Positions 1 to 8,774 are shown, numbered from the stretch's first letter. The stretch is 64,000 nucleotides of DNA from ZC4RG29 sp036563875 (GCA_036563875.1 DATCLO010000013.1:5816-69815), one strand, 5' to 3'. The notes: generated from the letters alone by a model not told the origin. Program-made: numbers and translations.

Positions 1-2162
1 CACCTCACGATCGTAACCGTGCCTTTAAAAGAGGCATTGACGTAGGGATCGTTCAGGTTGATCGTGTAGTAGTAAGTGTCTGTCGGCAGTTCCTGCCCAT
101 TGTGCTTTCCGTCCCATTCGTTGTGAAGACCCTTTGCTTCATACACAACTGTCCCACGCATGGTAAACACGCGAATAAGTGCTTCAGGAAATTCGTCGCT
201 GGAGTTCAGCGAAGTAATTTTCCAGGTCTTGTTGTTCCAGCTGCTGTTGGGTGTAAAATATTTCGGGATGTCAAGCACAATCCCCTGAATGAGTTCAATT
301 TCGCGCACCGCTGGTTCACTGTAGAGCAGTCCGTCATTAACCTTGATTGTGATGAGCTTGACGCTATCGGTCGTGACCTCATTCTCACCAACCACAAATT
401 TGTACGTGACGTTGCGAATTGCTTTCGTGTATTCCGAAGCAGGTGCGTTACCGATAAGGTAGAGAACCCCTTCACCCTGATCAAATATACCGTTGATACC
501 CGGGGTTTCGGTTTTGTCGTATTGCAATATATCAGAGCCCGCACGATACGTCATGGCGTCGAACGCGATTTCGGCGACAGTAATCGCATCTTTGTCGGGG
601 TCCGTCACCTCTGCGGTTTTTGTAATTTGGGTCGGTTGTCTGCCAACAAAGAATGAAACAGGGGTTGTTTCAAGCGTAACGACTGGCGCGTCGTTCACCG
701 GTGTGACGGTGATGGAAAGTTCATAGGGTGCGCTGGTAAGTTCACCGTCATTTACCGTTACGGAAACCTTAAGCGTTCCATGGAAGTCGCGCGGCGCGCT
801 CACGGTGTTCCCTTTTACTGTGTAACCGGAACCTGGGAGAATCTGCAGCGTGAAATCTTCCGGGTACTTGTTGTCTGGATCGGTAACTATGAGATGCGTG
901 AGCTTTATTTCAATTGAGCCGTCCTCCTGAAAGGCCAGCGGTTGTTGTCCCGTGATTGTGGGTGGACGGTTCGAGGGCACAACAGTTATCTGCAGCTTGT
1001 ATCGATTGCTATTTGCCTTTCCGTCATTGACGCTGACCTCGGGCTGAAGCGTTCCTGTAAAATCTTTGGCTGGTGTGATCCGCGTGCCCGTTACCTGATA
1101 GTTTTGACCCGGATAAACGGTGAGGGAAAAGTCGTCGGGATATTTGCTATCCGGATCTGTGACTTTGAGGTGCGACAGAGACAACGTGAGGGAAGTGTTT
1201 TCAACCATGGATAATGCAACCTGCCCTGTGATCACAGGTGCGATGTTTTTAGGATACACCGTGATCTTCAAAGGGAAGACATTGCTGTCGTCAATTCCGT
1301 CGTTTACTCTCACGTTGACCGTCAGTTCGCCTTTGTAGTCCTTGGCCGGGACGATTGTAGTGCCACTCGCAATCGTATAGTTGGCACCGGGGCTTACCTT
1401 AAGTGTGAAGCCTTGCGGATAAGTATCGTCGGGATCAGTCACCGTGAGATGATTCAATGTGAGAGTGACCGACGTGTTCTCTTCGATACTTATCGGAGAT
1501 TGTGCTGTGATTACGGGAGGAACATTTTCCGGAATCACCTGGATTTGTACAAAGAACCGTTCGCTGTCGTCTTTACCGTCATTCACGCGTACTTCCACAT
1601 TGAGCGTACCGGTAAAATCACGGTCGGGTGTAACACGATTTCCGTCACGTCGGTAATTATCCCCGGCAAAAACCCGAAGCGTGAAATCTTCGGGATAGTC
1701 GTTGTCCGGATCGGTCACCTGAAGGTGCGTGAGCGTGAGTGTTATCGACGTGTTTGCTTCAATGGTAAGCGGAACCTGACCCGTGATGATGGGTGGCACG
1801 TTTTCCGGCTCGGTGACCGTGATGCGGAGATTGAAGGGCCTGCTGTCCGCTTCGCCGTCGTTTACCGATACAGGCACTGTCAGGTTCCCGTGAAAATCCC
1901 TGTTGGGTGTGACGGTCATGCCGTCGACAGTGTAGTTCTTGCCCTGGTACACCGTCATCGTAAAACCAGTGGGATAGGGATCGTCCACGTCGATGACGAT
2001 GAGATCAGAAAACTGTATCGTGAGCGGGCGCCCGCTTTCCGTTGTGAGGGGTCTTTGTGACAGGATTATGGGCGCGGCGTTTCGTATCAACTGCCCGTAG
2101 GTATGGCTGGCCAGGATGAGGCCAAGGAAAATGAGGCCGTGCCTGCAGAATGCGGGGGACAT
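1..2162 (-). CDS. Secreted cadherin-like repeat protein with T9SS type B sorting domain (3' end cut by window)
   Basis: The reverse strand reads open for 720 codons from ATG at 2162 to the window edge. Residues 1-24 look like a signal peptide ending in SHTYGQ. About five tandem modules of roughly 92 residues follow (near 30, 123, 215, 307 and 400). Each carries VTDPD, DFTL, a DF(T/H)G turn and VNDG, the acidic pattern of Ca-binding cadherin/Ig-like folds. A divergent sixth module spans about 491-625. Residues from about 626 (PKYFTPNSSWNN, then WDGKHNGQELPTDTYYY and GTVTIVR) match the gliding-motility-associated C-terminal domain, the type B signal for type IX secretion. That domain normally ends within a few residues of GTVTIVR, so almost the whole protein is present. 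I infer a surface-anchored or released adhesin-like protein; its ligand is unknown. Confidence 0.9.
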   Translation of the reverse strand, partial: MSPAFCRHGLIFLGLILASHTYGQLIRNAAPIILSQRPLTTESGRPLTIQFSDLIVIDVDDPYPTGFTMTVYQGKNYTVDGMTVTPNRDFHGNLTVPVSVNDGEADSRPFNLRITVTEPENVPPIITGQVPLTIEANTSITLTLTHLQVTDPDNDYPEDFTLRVFAGDNYRRDGNRVTPDRDFTGTLNVEVRVNDGKDDSERFFVQIQVIPENVPPVITAQSPISIEENTSVTLTLNHLTVTDPDDTYPQGFTLKVSPGANYTIASGTTIVPAKDYKGELTVNVRVNDGIDDSNVFPLKITVYPKNIAPVITGQVALSMVENTSLTLSLSHLKVTDPDSKYPDDFSLTVYPGQNYQVTGTRITPAKDFTGTLQPEVSVNDGKANSNRYKLQITVVPSNRPPTITGQQPLAFQEDGSIEIKLTHLIVTDPDNKYPEDFTLQILPGSGYTVKGNTVSAPRDFHGTLKVSVTVNDGELTSAPYELSITVTPVNDAPVVTLETTPVSFFVGRQPTQITKTAEVTDPDKDAITVAEIAFDAMTYRAGSDILQYDKTETPGINGIFDQGEGVLYLIGNAPASEYTKAIRNVTYKFVVGENEVTTDSVKLITIKVNDGLLYSEPAVREIELIQGIVLDIPKYFTPNSSWNNKTWKITSLNSSDEFPEALIRVFTMRGTVVYEAKGLHNEWDGKHNGQELPTDTYYYTINLNDPYVNASFKGTVTIVR

Positions 2163-2498
2163 GACGGGTTTTAATTAAAGCCTTGATTTAAGTTAGACAA
2201 AAATACCGTCAGCAGGACAAAATTTTGACACTTTGGTTTAAGAGGATCGTGATTTTTTTCTCCCGGTGGTGGTATGCGTTTTGCTTTTCTCCCTCTAATC
2301 GTTTGCCCACGAGCACCTTAGTGTTTTCCGGGTGTAGCGCGGGTGTGGCTTATCGTCCACGGTGATCGCGTCGTAGGACGGACAGAAAATCGTCTCCGCC
2401 GGGCATTGGTCGGCTGTATATCCCGGTAGCGGACAACGCCGGGCATAGTTCCGTCGTGGATGTTTACTTTATGATGTCAGAACGAAAGGAGAGCAGAC
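2163..2498. other. Intergenic region between divergent genes
   Basis: This 336-bp stretch separates the reverse-strand T9SS protein from the forward-strand gene at 2499. Apart from the -7 box at 2198-2205 it shows only a short repeated CGCCGGGCAT (near 2397 and 2440) and GC-rich sequence with no supported open frame or RNA structure. Confidence 0.5.
2198..2205 (-). promoter_or_regulatory. Candidate Bacteroidota -7 box for the T9SS repeat protein
   Basis: The reverse strand reads TATTTTTG, an exact match to TAnnTTTG, 36 nt upstream of the ATG at 2162. No good TTTG -33 element lies at the usual 19-nt distance, so this is only a partial promoter match. Confidence 0.35.
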
Positions 2499-2954
2499 AT
2501 GGCGGCACAAAAAGCGGATATCATTGTAATGGATGGCGAGACGATGGATCTCTATACCAACCCCCTCGAGGACTACTGGGCAAAGAGTCGAAAAAAACGA
2601 CCGCTGTTTTACTCTCTGGATGTGTGCCGACGCGGCTATATCGCCAGTTGGGAGATCCGGGATGGACAATTGTTTCTGACGAACATTGAAGGCGATATTG
2701 AGAACCGATCTCTATTTGGTCCGAAATCCAAAAAGTGTACACTGAAAACGGTGTTCAAGAAGGCCGGACCGGAAGGCGTAAAGGCCGAGTGGTTCTCCGG
2801 GAAACTCCGCATCCCCCGCGGCAACATGACGCAATACGAACACAGCGGATATGATTCGCGGTTTGAACGCGAAATGATCATCACGGTCAATAAGGGTGAT
2901 GTAATCAAAGTTGCGACGCTTGATTACACGCAGAAGACCTTGGTTGTAAGCTAA
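2499..2954 (+). CDS. Conserved hypothetical protein, 151 aa
   Basis: This soluble, charged protein has no signal peptide or membrane segment. It begins MAAQKADIIVMDGE, then has YTNPLEDYW, a central RRGYIASWEIRDGQLFL segment and a beta-rich C-terminal half. I recall similar RGY-A-WEI proteins of unknown function in many bacteria but cannot name the domain. An AAAGGAGAG Shine-Dalgarno-like run (2485-2493) precedes the ATG at good spacing, which fixes the start and is stronger than most in this window. A CTATGTG-type palindrome follows directly after its stop codon. The function is unknown, though the reading frame itself is well supported. Confidence 0.75.
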   Translation: MAAQKADIIVMDGETMDLYTNPLEDYWAKSRKKRPLFYSLDVCRRGYIASWEIRDGQLFLTNIEGDIENRSLFGPKSKKCTLKTVFKKAGPEGVKAEWFSGKLRIPRGNMTQYEHSGYDSRFEREMIITVNKGDVIKVATLDYTQKTLVVS

Positions 2955-2963
2955 TCACCCCAC

Positions 2964-3050
2964 CCTATGTGCTCTATGTGATTTATCTATGTGTTCTACG
3001 TGGTGCAAACAGACTGTCTAACCACCAGGCACAAAGGGAAACACATAGGA
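2964..3050. repeat. CTATGTG-family palindrome, copy A
   Basis: This is a degenerate member of the dispersed family: CCTATGTG, CTCTATGTG and CTACGTGG on the left arm face AACCACC and ACACATAGG on the right. It begins 10 nt after the stop of the 2499-2954 gene. It is the most diverged copy. Confidence 0.7.
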
Positions 3051-3154
3051 GCCCCTGAAAGAGGCTATTGCCCCGTTGCATACGTTTGAGGGCTTGATAA
3101 ATCCCGCCGGAAACCGTATATTAAACCTCCTACCACACCTAAACCCCTTCCAGT

Positions 3155-3628
3155 ATGAATTTCAAGCCCCATTTTCAGACCCGGGAAGAAAGAGACGCGG
3201 CGAAGCCAAGGTACGAGTCCGTCGTCAACTACATGGTACAAGCGCACAATCTCGTGACGTTCCATCCCGATCAAAGCATCTATGAGGTTATTGAAACGAT
3301 TATTGATCGCAAAATTTCCGGAGCTCCCGTTCTGGATGAGCATAAGAGGCTGGTCGGGATGATATCTGAAAAAGATTGCCTTCACATCATTGTCGATCAG
3401 GCGTATCACAACATGCCACTGCCGTTCCGTACCGTTAAAGATTACATGACGCGTGACATCAAAACGTTGTCGCCGGATAGCGACATCGTTACCGCTGCAA
3501 ATGAATTTCTGAGCACACCGATCCGGCGAATGCCTGTGGTTGAGAATGGGGTGCTACTGGGGCAGGTAAGTCGCCGCGATATCCTTCGCGCCGCCAGGAA
3601 CATACACGCTGCTGACTGGAAGCACTAA
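3155..3628 (+). CDS. CBS-domain pair protein
   Basis: The 157-residue cytosolic protein consists of two CBS domains. The first covers about residues 22-85 (MVQAHNLVTFHPDQSIYEV, APVLDEHKRLVGMISEKD) and the second about 92-152 (VKDYMTRDIKTLSPDSDI, RRMPVVENGVLLGQVSRRDILRA). Stand-alone CBS pairs bind adenosine nucleotides and act as regulatory modules; the partner here is not evident. The start is ATG at 3155, with no alternative nearby. Its stop overlaps that of the convergent small gene by 4 nt. Confidence 0.9.
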   Translation: MNFKPHFQTREERDAAKPRYESVVNYMVQAHNLVTFHPDQSIYEVIETIIDRKISGAPVLDEHKRLVGMISEKDCLHIIVDQAYHNMPLPFRTVKDYMTRDIKTLSPDSDIVTAANEFLSTPIRRMPVVENGVLLGQVSRRDILRAARNIHAADWKH

Positions 3629-3900
3629 TCCATTTTATCGAGTAGCGCCCAGGAATAGACGACGTGAAGCATCAGCAATGCCACACCGGCGCCGCCGGTG
3701 GCATCAGTTTCTCTGACAAAATCAAAGACGTAATAATCGCCCGACACAGCGACTACGAGTCGGTAGTATTTGTATAAGTATTCCGGCCGCAGGTAAATCA
3801 CTTCTTCTACTGTTTCATACGGGAGAACTATCGTCTTCACGGCTACTTGATGAGTACCTGTCTGGATGGGATACTCACCCTCACCAAATTGAATGGTCAT
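3625..3900 (-). CDS. Small hypothetical protein, 91 aa
   Basis: I do not recognise this protein. It begins MTIQFGEGEYPIQTG and has a central tyrosine-rich segment (YLRPEYLYKYYRL). It ends in a hydrophobic stretch (GVALLMLHVVYSWALL) that could be a single membrane anchor. It converges on the CBS gene with a 4-nt stop overlap and diverges from the metallophosphoesterase, so it fills a gap that would otherwise be empty. That and the sensible residue composition support a real gene, but no family evidence is available. Confidence 0.5.
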   Translation of the reverse strand: MTIQFGEGEYPIQTGTHQVAVKTIVLPYETVEEVIYLRPEYLYKYYRLVVAVSGDYYVFDFVRETDATGGAGVALLMLHVVYSWALLDKMD

Positions 3901-4088
3901 AGGCAGCTTTGAGTTTTTTGAGGTGCGTCCTTGACTGATACGAATGCATTAGCAGAGGCATAGTAATGAACAAACTGCGGTGGTTGAGTGCGAAGAATGC
4001 ATTGAAATCGAAGCGGAAACAGGAATTATTCTCGCGGGCAACCGGTTCATACAATAAATCTATCGCGCTTATCGACCATAGGGGAGAC

Positions 4089-5315
4089 ATGAATCGAACA
4101 GGATACCTTTTTTCAATAGCAACCATTGGTCTGTTCCTGTTTGTGGTGGATTGGTACACCGTTCAGGGCGTTCGAACATTGGTTTACGGGCCGGCATCGG
4201 CTGGAGGCATTCTCGCGGCCGGATTGGGTGTCTTCCTGCTACTGGTGACACTTGCCGTGTTTGCTGGTATTTCCTTCATCAGGCGAAGCGGATCTACACC
4301 TGCTCTTGTTCGTGTCGTGTTACACGCCTTTCTGATTCTGTTCGTTGCGCAGCTGGTGTTAATGGGAGTGTTGTTAACCGAAGATGTGTTCCGCGTAATT
4401 GCTGCTGCAGTAACCGACAGCGACCTGCCGAGTCGAAGCCGATTGATTAGCCAGGTTGGAGCTGCACTCGCCTCGTTGCCGATGCTTGCATTGGTATATG
4501 GTGTTGCAAAAGGCCGTCATGATTATCGCGTGCATCGCCACACTATTTGGTTTGACGATCTTCCGGAAGCATTTGACGGTTTTCGCATAACGCAGATTTC
4601 TGACATTCACGCGGGTGGCCTGCGAAACCGAAAGGCCGTAGAAAGGGCCGTCGGCCTAATCAATGCACAGCAATCCGACTTGTTTGTATTCACAGGAGAC
4701 CTCGTCAACAACCGCGCTGATGAGATCGAACCCTGGATCGATACGTTTTCGCGGATAGAGGCGCCATACGGAAAGTATGCGGTGCTTGGCAATCACGACT
4801 ATGGTGACTATATCGCGTGGCCAACCATGAGGGCCAAGGAAGCCAACCTGGAACGCCTCGCGCGGCATCATGCAACGATGGGACACCGGCTGCTCATGAA
4901 TGAAAGTGTGCGGATTGAAAAAGACGGCGCTTTCATCACACTGATCGGAATTGAAAACTGGGGACAGGGCTTTAGCCAGTACGGTAACCTAAGGAAGGCA
5001 CTTGAGAGAGTCGATCCGAACAGCTTCAAAGTGTTGCTGTCGCACGATCCGTCACATTGGTCTGCCGAAGTAAAGCATCATCAATATCACATCCATCTAA
5101 CCCTTGCGGGGCATACGCATGGCATGCAATTCGGGATTGAGGTAGGACGCATGCGTTGGAGTCCTGTTAAATACCGCTATTCCCATTGGGCCGGCCTTGC
5201 AGGTGAGGATAGCCGATACCTGCACATCAACAGGGGATTTGGAGTCCTGGCCTATGAAGGACGCTTTGGAATCTGGCCAGAGATTACAGTGATCGAATTA
5301 CGCCGCAGGAGCTGA
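4089..5315 (+). CDS. Membrane-anchored calcineurin-like metallophosphoesterase (YkuE/YaeI type)
   Basis: I chose the ATG at 4089 (408 aa) because GGGGAG precedes it and the protein then starts MNRTGYLFSIATIGLFLFVVDWY, the usual N-terminal membrane segment. An in-frame ATG at 3966 would add an implausible basic extension. Three further hydrophobic segments run to about residue 150. The catalytic domain shows the full metal-binding set: QISDIHAGG, FTGDLVNNR, LGNHDYG, LLSHDP and LAGHTHGMQFG. Family members hydrolyse phosphodiesters; YaeI/YkuE relatives have been linked to lipid or envelope substrates. The substrate here is unknown. Its 3' end overlaps the convergent acyltransferase gene by 18 bp. 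Confidence 0.9.
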   Translation: MNRTGYLFSIATIGLFLFVVDWYTVQGVRTLVYGPASAGGILAAGLGVFLLLVTLAVFAGISFIRRSGSTPALVRVVLHAFLILFVAQLVLMGVLLTEDVFRVIAAAVTDSDLPSRSRLISQVGAALASLPMLALVYGVAKGRHDYRVHRHTIWFDDLPEAFDGFRITQISDIHAGGLRNRKAVERAVGLINAQQSDLFVFTGDLVNNRADEIEPWIDTFSRIEAPYGKYAVLGNHDYGDYIAWPTMRAKEANLERLARHHATMGHRLLMNESVRIEKDGAFITLIGIENWGQGFSQYGNLRKALERVDPNSFKVLLSHDPSHWSAEVKHHQYHIHLTLAGHTHGMQFGIEVGRMRWSPVKYRYSHWAGLAGEDSRYLHINRGFGVLAYEGRFGIWPEITVIELRRRS

Positions 5316-6194
5316 CACGTGCTGACGGCTGTCGTCGGGTCGCTTGTGTTTCCATCGTTTGTGCGACCAAAGCCACGTAGCAGGACTGCCGACAATATCC
5401 TTCTCAAGACGACGAGCAAACATTTCAGAGATTGCACCTTCTTCCGTTTCGGCAGGGTTTTCACAAAGGAGCTCGACAGCCAGCTCATAATACCCTCTCC
5501 GAATCTTGTGCATGTTTACAAACACTACTGGGAAGTTGAACTTTTTTGCCAGCTTTTCGGGGCCCATATAAATCGATGTGTCCTGGTTGAGGAAGGTCGT
5601 CCAGTAAGCATCGCGGGGAGCCGACTGGTCGGCAACAAAGGCAGTGGCCGTAACCGATTTTCGTGCGGCGGCCATTTCGCGAAGTGTGCGTCCTTCAGCG
5701 ATGATCTTGATGCCGAAACGGCTGCGCATCCGTTGCACGAGTTTATCGAAATGCTCGTTGGAAAGGGGGCGGTAGATGACCGAAAGATCATATGGCGTAT
5801 ACAGCTGAAAGCACGAGCTTGCCCATTCCCAGTTTCCGAAATGCCCCGTCACAATAATGATGCTCCTATTCTCATTGTATAGCTGGTTTAGCCATTCATG
5901 GTGTTTCATCACCGTGTGCTCCCGCGTTTCGGCCTCGTCCATTTTCATGGCCTTCAGCGATTCCACGATGACATCGCACATGTGCCGGTAATATTGGTTG
6001 GCGATGGAGCGTATTTCGGTTTCAGATTTTTCGGGAAACGAGGTCCTAAGATTGGTGAGGATCACTTTCCGTCGATACCCTATGGCCCTGAACACAAGGC
6101 TCATCATGTCGGAAACCACGTACAAGGCACGAAAAGGAAGAGACGCCACCAGCATTACAAAGGGGCGTACCATGTAAAAAATGACTGCGTTCAT
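5298..6194 (-). CDS. Lipid A biosynthesis-type lysophospholipid acyltransferase
   Basis: This 298-residue inner-membrane-associated enzyme belongs to the LpxL/HtrB (LABLAT) family. A hydrophobic N-terminus is followed by the catalytic HFGNWEW motif (H-x4-D/E, about residue 118). Later motifs include VADQSAP, MGPEKLAKKFNFPVVF and the C-terminal WLWSHKRWK typical of the family. It would transfer a secondary acyl chain onto a lipid A precursor or aminolipid at the cytoplasmic face. Family length is about 290-310, so it looks complete. The C-terminal RPDDSRQHVSAPAA tail overlaps the end of the convergent phosphoesterase gene. Confidence 0.9.
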   Translation of the reverse strand: MNAVIFYMVRPFVMLVASLPFRALYVVSDMMSLVFRAIGYRRKVILTNLRTSFPEKSETEIRSIANQYYRHMCDVIVESLKAMKMDEAETREHTVMKHHEWLNQLYNENRSIIIVTGHFGNWEWASSCFQLYTPYDLSVIYRPLSNEHFDKLVQRMRSRFGIKIIAEGRTLREMAAARKSVTATAFVADQSAPRDAYWTTFLNQDTSIYMGPEKLAKKFNFPVVFVNMHKIRRGYYELAVELLCENPAETEEGAISEMFARRLEKDIVGSPATWLWSHKRWKHKRPDDSRQHVSAPAA

Positions 6195-6268
6195 CTGGGA
6201 TTCACTATCCTGAGACTACATTACGGCGTGAAGTTACGAAGTTTTCGAGTTGGGGAGGCCTGTTGCCG

Positions 6269-6754
6269 TTAACGCACCCGCCTGAAGTAGAAGTTCGAGC
6301 CGGCCGGTTTGCCCTTGGAGAGGCCTTCTATGCGCGCAACCACCGAGTCAGCCGTGATTACCGTGTAAATGATCCGTTGCGGAAAGTCGTGTTCGGGGTT
6401 TTCGAAGAGGAATCGGTTATCTCCATGCTCGGTGAGTTGGAAGCGTACAGCCTTGTTGCCGTTCGGCCCGGTAACCGTGTAACCGATCCCATCGGCATCC
6501 TGCGCGAGATGGATTCTTTCCCAAACGACGGTGTCCGAGCCGTTGACATTAAAGCTCCGCCCGGAAAGGGTGTTGTCGTCGGTCTTTGACCACTCCTCAA
6601 AGATCGGTCCCTTACCTGCGTCCATTCGCCATAAGCCTTCCAGAATCCAAAGCTTCTTGAAAACGGGATCGGAGGGCGTTAATGCCAGGATGGATGCGGT
6701 CAAGATAGCAAGAGCGGCAAGGAGGACGTAACGCGGGAATCGGAGGGTCCACAT
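6269..6754 (-). CDS. DUF6265-like secreted or membrane-anchored protein
   Basis: I chose the ATG at 6754 (161 aa), giving MWTLRFPRYVLLAALAILTASILAL as a signal peptide or anchor; the longer frame adds a non-typical extension. The mature part has WILEGLWRMDAGKGPIFEEWS, GRSFNVNG, FQLTEHGDNRFLFENPEHDFPQRI and a final basic strand. The FENPEHDFPQRIIY block is diagnostic, to my knowledge, of the DUF6265 lipocalin-like family of unknown function. It probably acts in the periplasm. It is a single gene with no evident operon partner. Confidence 0.75.
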   Translation of the reverse strand: MWTLRFPRYVLLAALAILTASILALTPSDPVFKKLWILEGLWRMDAGKGPIFEEWSKTDDNTLSGRSFNVNGSDTVVWERIHLAQDADGIGYTVTGPNGNKAVRFQLTEHGDNRFLFENPEHDFPQRIIYTVITADSVVARIEGLSKGKPAGSNFYFRRVR

Positions 6755-6978
6755 AAGCGTGAAAGTAATGCTTTTGTTGTCAATCTCCAATAGCTGCTTA
6801 CGGGATGCGACGGTCGAAATCGATTGAACGAATACCACAAAGCGCAAGTAGTTCATCGGTTATCGTTGCCAGTTGCGTGAATGTTGCGTTAGTCCATCAC
6901 CGTTAATAACGCTTAAGCTATGCAGTTGATAAGGGGATTGTGTTTTTTTTTTATCTTTAGTTTCATTCACCAGATCCT

Positions 6979-7326
6979 ATGCCTAACCCCGTTAAACTCG
7001 AACACTTCCGAAATCTTGTTGCTCTTTCGGCTGCCGATGGAAAAATAGCCGACGTAGAGCGGTCAACGTTGCTTCGAATTGCCAACAATCAAAACATTCC
7101 CATCGAACGCGTGAACGTCATGCTTTCGAAGGCGAATGAGTATGCTTACCTGATACCCCAGAATGCGAAGGATCGGGAGGCCCAATTGGATGAAATGATT
7201 TCCCTCGCGCTGGTTGACGGCGTACTCGAAGAGGGCGAACTCGCTTTGATTACCCTGGTGGCGGAAAAGCTGAAGTTCACCCGCGAGGAACTGCAGGTCA
7301 TCCTGGATCAGCGGCGTGGCCAGTGA
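6979..7326 (+). CDS. TerB-like protein
   Basis: This all-helical 115-residue cytosolic protein has the TerB/DjlA-N pattern: FRNLVALSAADGKIADVERSTLLRIA in the first half and LDEMISLALVDGVLEEGELALITLVAEKL in the second. The two acidic ADGKI and VDGVLEEGE turns correspond to the metal-binding loops of TerB, so the protein is a tandem of two similar helical hairpins. Stand-alone TerB domains have no settled role outside tellurite resistance clusters and no ter genes are nearby. The gene converges on the neighbouring oxidoreductase with a 4-nt gap. Confidence 0.8.
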   Translation: MPNPVKLEHFRNLVALSAADGKIADVERSTLLRIANNQNIPIERVNVMLSKANEYAYLIPQNAKDREAQLDEMISLALVDGVLEEGELALITLVAEKLKFTREELQVILDQRRGQ

Positions 7327-7330
7327 TAAC

Positions 7331-8428
7331 TTATCCCTGGTCGATCGTTACTCTTGCATTTTTTGCCACTGAGCGATACACAGCTTCAACCACGCGGATA
7401 TCGCGTAGCCCTTCCTCGCCGGGAGCAATGAGAGGTTTGTTCTGGAGGATCGCCAGTGCATCGTCATCCATTTGATGTGCCTGCTGATGGGGTACGGTTG
7501 CATTTAGCTGTATGCCATCGCTCGTTTCTCCTCTGATGCCGCTGTAGGCCTGAAAGGGAGACAACTTGTACCAGCCGTTGCTGCATGTGACCATCAGGTC
7601 GTTCATGTTCTTACCAAAGCTTGTTTCACAGGAAGCAGTTACGCCGCCGGGGAATTCCAGTTCGAACTGCATGGTCTCATCAACCTCCTTGTAAATTTCC
7701 GGACGCGTTGTGGATTGCTTCGCGGTGACAGCAATGGGTTCCAGTTGCGTGCTGTATCGCGCAGCGTTGAGCGGGTAAACCCCCATGTCATACATCGCGC
7801 CGCCGCCCATTTCTTTCTTTTGCTTCCAGTGATCGGTTCGGCCCTCGCGATATCCGGCGGCAGCCGTAACACGCACGACCTTGCCGTACTTCTTGTCCTT
7901 CGTAAAGCTGATAATCCTTTGTGTATTCGGTTCGTGCTGCATCCGATAACCTATGGCCAACTTGACCTTATTTTGAGCGCAGGCATCGATCATGCTTTGA
8001 CATTCCTTTTCCGTCATGGCCATTGGTTTCTCACACCACACGTGCTTGCCGGCTTTAGCCGCGCGGATGGTATACTCGGCATGCATCGAAGGTGGGAGGA
8101 CGACGTATATCACATCGATGTCGGGGTTGTCAGCGATGCGATCAAAAGTATCGTAGCTGTAAATATTTTTGTCGGGTATATTGTACTTCTTCTTCCATGC
8201 TTCTGCCTTTGATGGTGTACCAGTCACAATTCCTGCTAAGTAACAGTATTTCGTCATTTGCAGTCCGGGCGCCAACAGATCGGTGCTGTAATATCCAAGT
8301 CCGACAAGCGCTACACCGAGTCGCTCTTTTCGTTGTGGAACGATGATGTTGGCGAAAGCGGGTTCTGCAAATGAAAGGGCAGCTGCCCCGGCCAGGGCGC
8401 GCTGAAGAAAGTCTCGTCTGCTGGTCAT
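7331..8428 (-). CDS. Tat-exported Gfo/Idh/MocA family oxidoreductase (GFOR-like)
   Basis: The N-terminus SRRDFLQRALAGAAALSFAEPAFA is a twin-arginine signal, so the 365-residue protein is exported folded with its cofactor. The Rossmann fold begins at RLGVALVGLGYYS (about residues 36-48) and the catalytic EKP motif appears as WCEKPMAMT. The second domain carries GGGAMYDMGVYPLN, which resembles the glucose-fructose oxidoreductase branch with tightly bound NADP. It would oxidise or isomerise a sugar in the periplasm; the substrate cannot be read from sequence. It is monocistronic and faces a long structured intergenic region. Confidence 0.9.
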   Translation of the reverse strand: MTSRRDFLQRALAGAAALSFAEPAFANIIVPQRKERLGVALVGLGYYSTDLLAPGLQMTKYCYLAGIVTGTPSKAEAWKKKYNIPDKNIYSYDTFDRIADNPDIDVIYVVLPPSMHAEYTIRAAKAGKHVWCEKPMAMTEKECQSMIDACAQNKVKLAIGYRMQHEPNTQRIISFTKDKKYGKVVRVTAAAGYREGRTDHWKQKKEMGGGAMYDMGVYPLNAARYSTQLEPIAVTAKQSTTRPEIYKEVDETMQFELEFPGGVTASCETSFGKNMNDLMVTCSNGWYKLSPFQAYSGIRGETSDGIQLNATVPHQQAHQMDDDALAILQNKPLIAPGEEGLRDIRVVEAVYRSVAKNARVTIDQG

Positions 8429-8536
8429 AGAATCTTTTTATATGGGTTGTTGGACTGAAGATAAAGGCTTCACGTTCCAAAACCAACCTTTTTTGTAAGC
8501 GCGGAGGTAAGTAGGGATGACGGTGTCTGGTTGACA

Positions 8537-8557
8537 ATCACGTGTTTGATACGTGAT
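8537..8557. promoter_or_regulatory. Inverted repeat, candidate operator
   Basis: ATCACGT-N7-ACGTGAT is a perfect 7+7 bp palindrome 109 bp upstream of the GFOR-like start. Its size fits a dimeric regulator site, but no regulator gene is adjacent. Confidence 0.4.
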
Positions 8558-8662
8558 GGTGAAACTGTATGTTTAATCGAAGTGTGTTTAAACGAGGATT
8601 TTGAACGATAGAATTATGGGTTGCGATTTGTGAAGTGTTCCCGTGATGTGGATAAAACTGTT

Positions 8663-8684
8663 GAAAAGTTGTGGAGTACTTTTC
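8663..8684. promoter_or_regulatory. Inverted repeat beside a DnaA box
   Basis: GAAAAGT-N8-ACTTTTC is a perfect 7+7 bp palindrome. It lies 8 bp after a consensus DnaA box (TGTGGATAA, 8647-8655), and its spacer contains a weaker box-like TGTGGAGT. The function is unknown. Confidence 0.35.
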
Positions 8685-8774
8685 ATGGTTTTCTTTGGTG
8701 CGTAAAGAAGGTGCTATTACCTTCATATCACCAAGTCGTCATTTACAGATTCATCGGACAGAATCGGTAAACAA

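Noticed and set aside
102..2060. Long plus-strand open frames across the repeat protein (102-656, 1413-2060)
   Set aside because: They lie opposite a well-supported coding gene with signal peptide, repeats and sorting domain, and their translations look like repeat antisense with no family pattern.
3966..4088. Extended N-terminus of the metallophosphoesterase
   Set aside because: The basic 41-residue extension lacks a signal and the downstream ATG has a better ribosome site and the expected membrane start.
8647..8655. Chromosome replication origin
   Set aside because: There is only one perfect DnaA box and no dnaA or other origin-flanking gene in the window; it is kept as a weak finding only.
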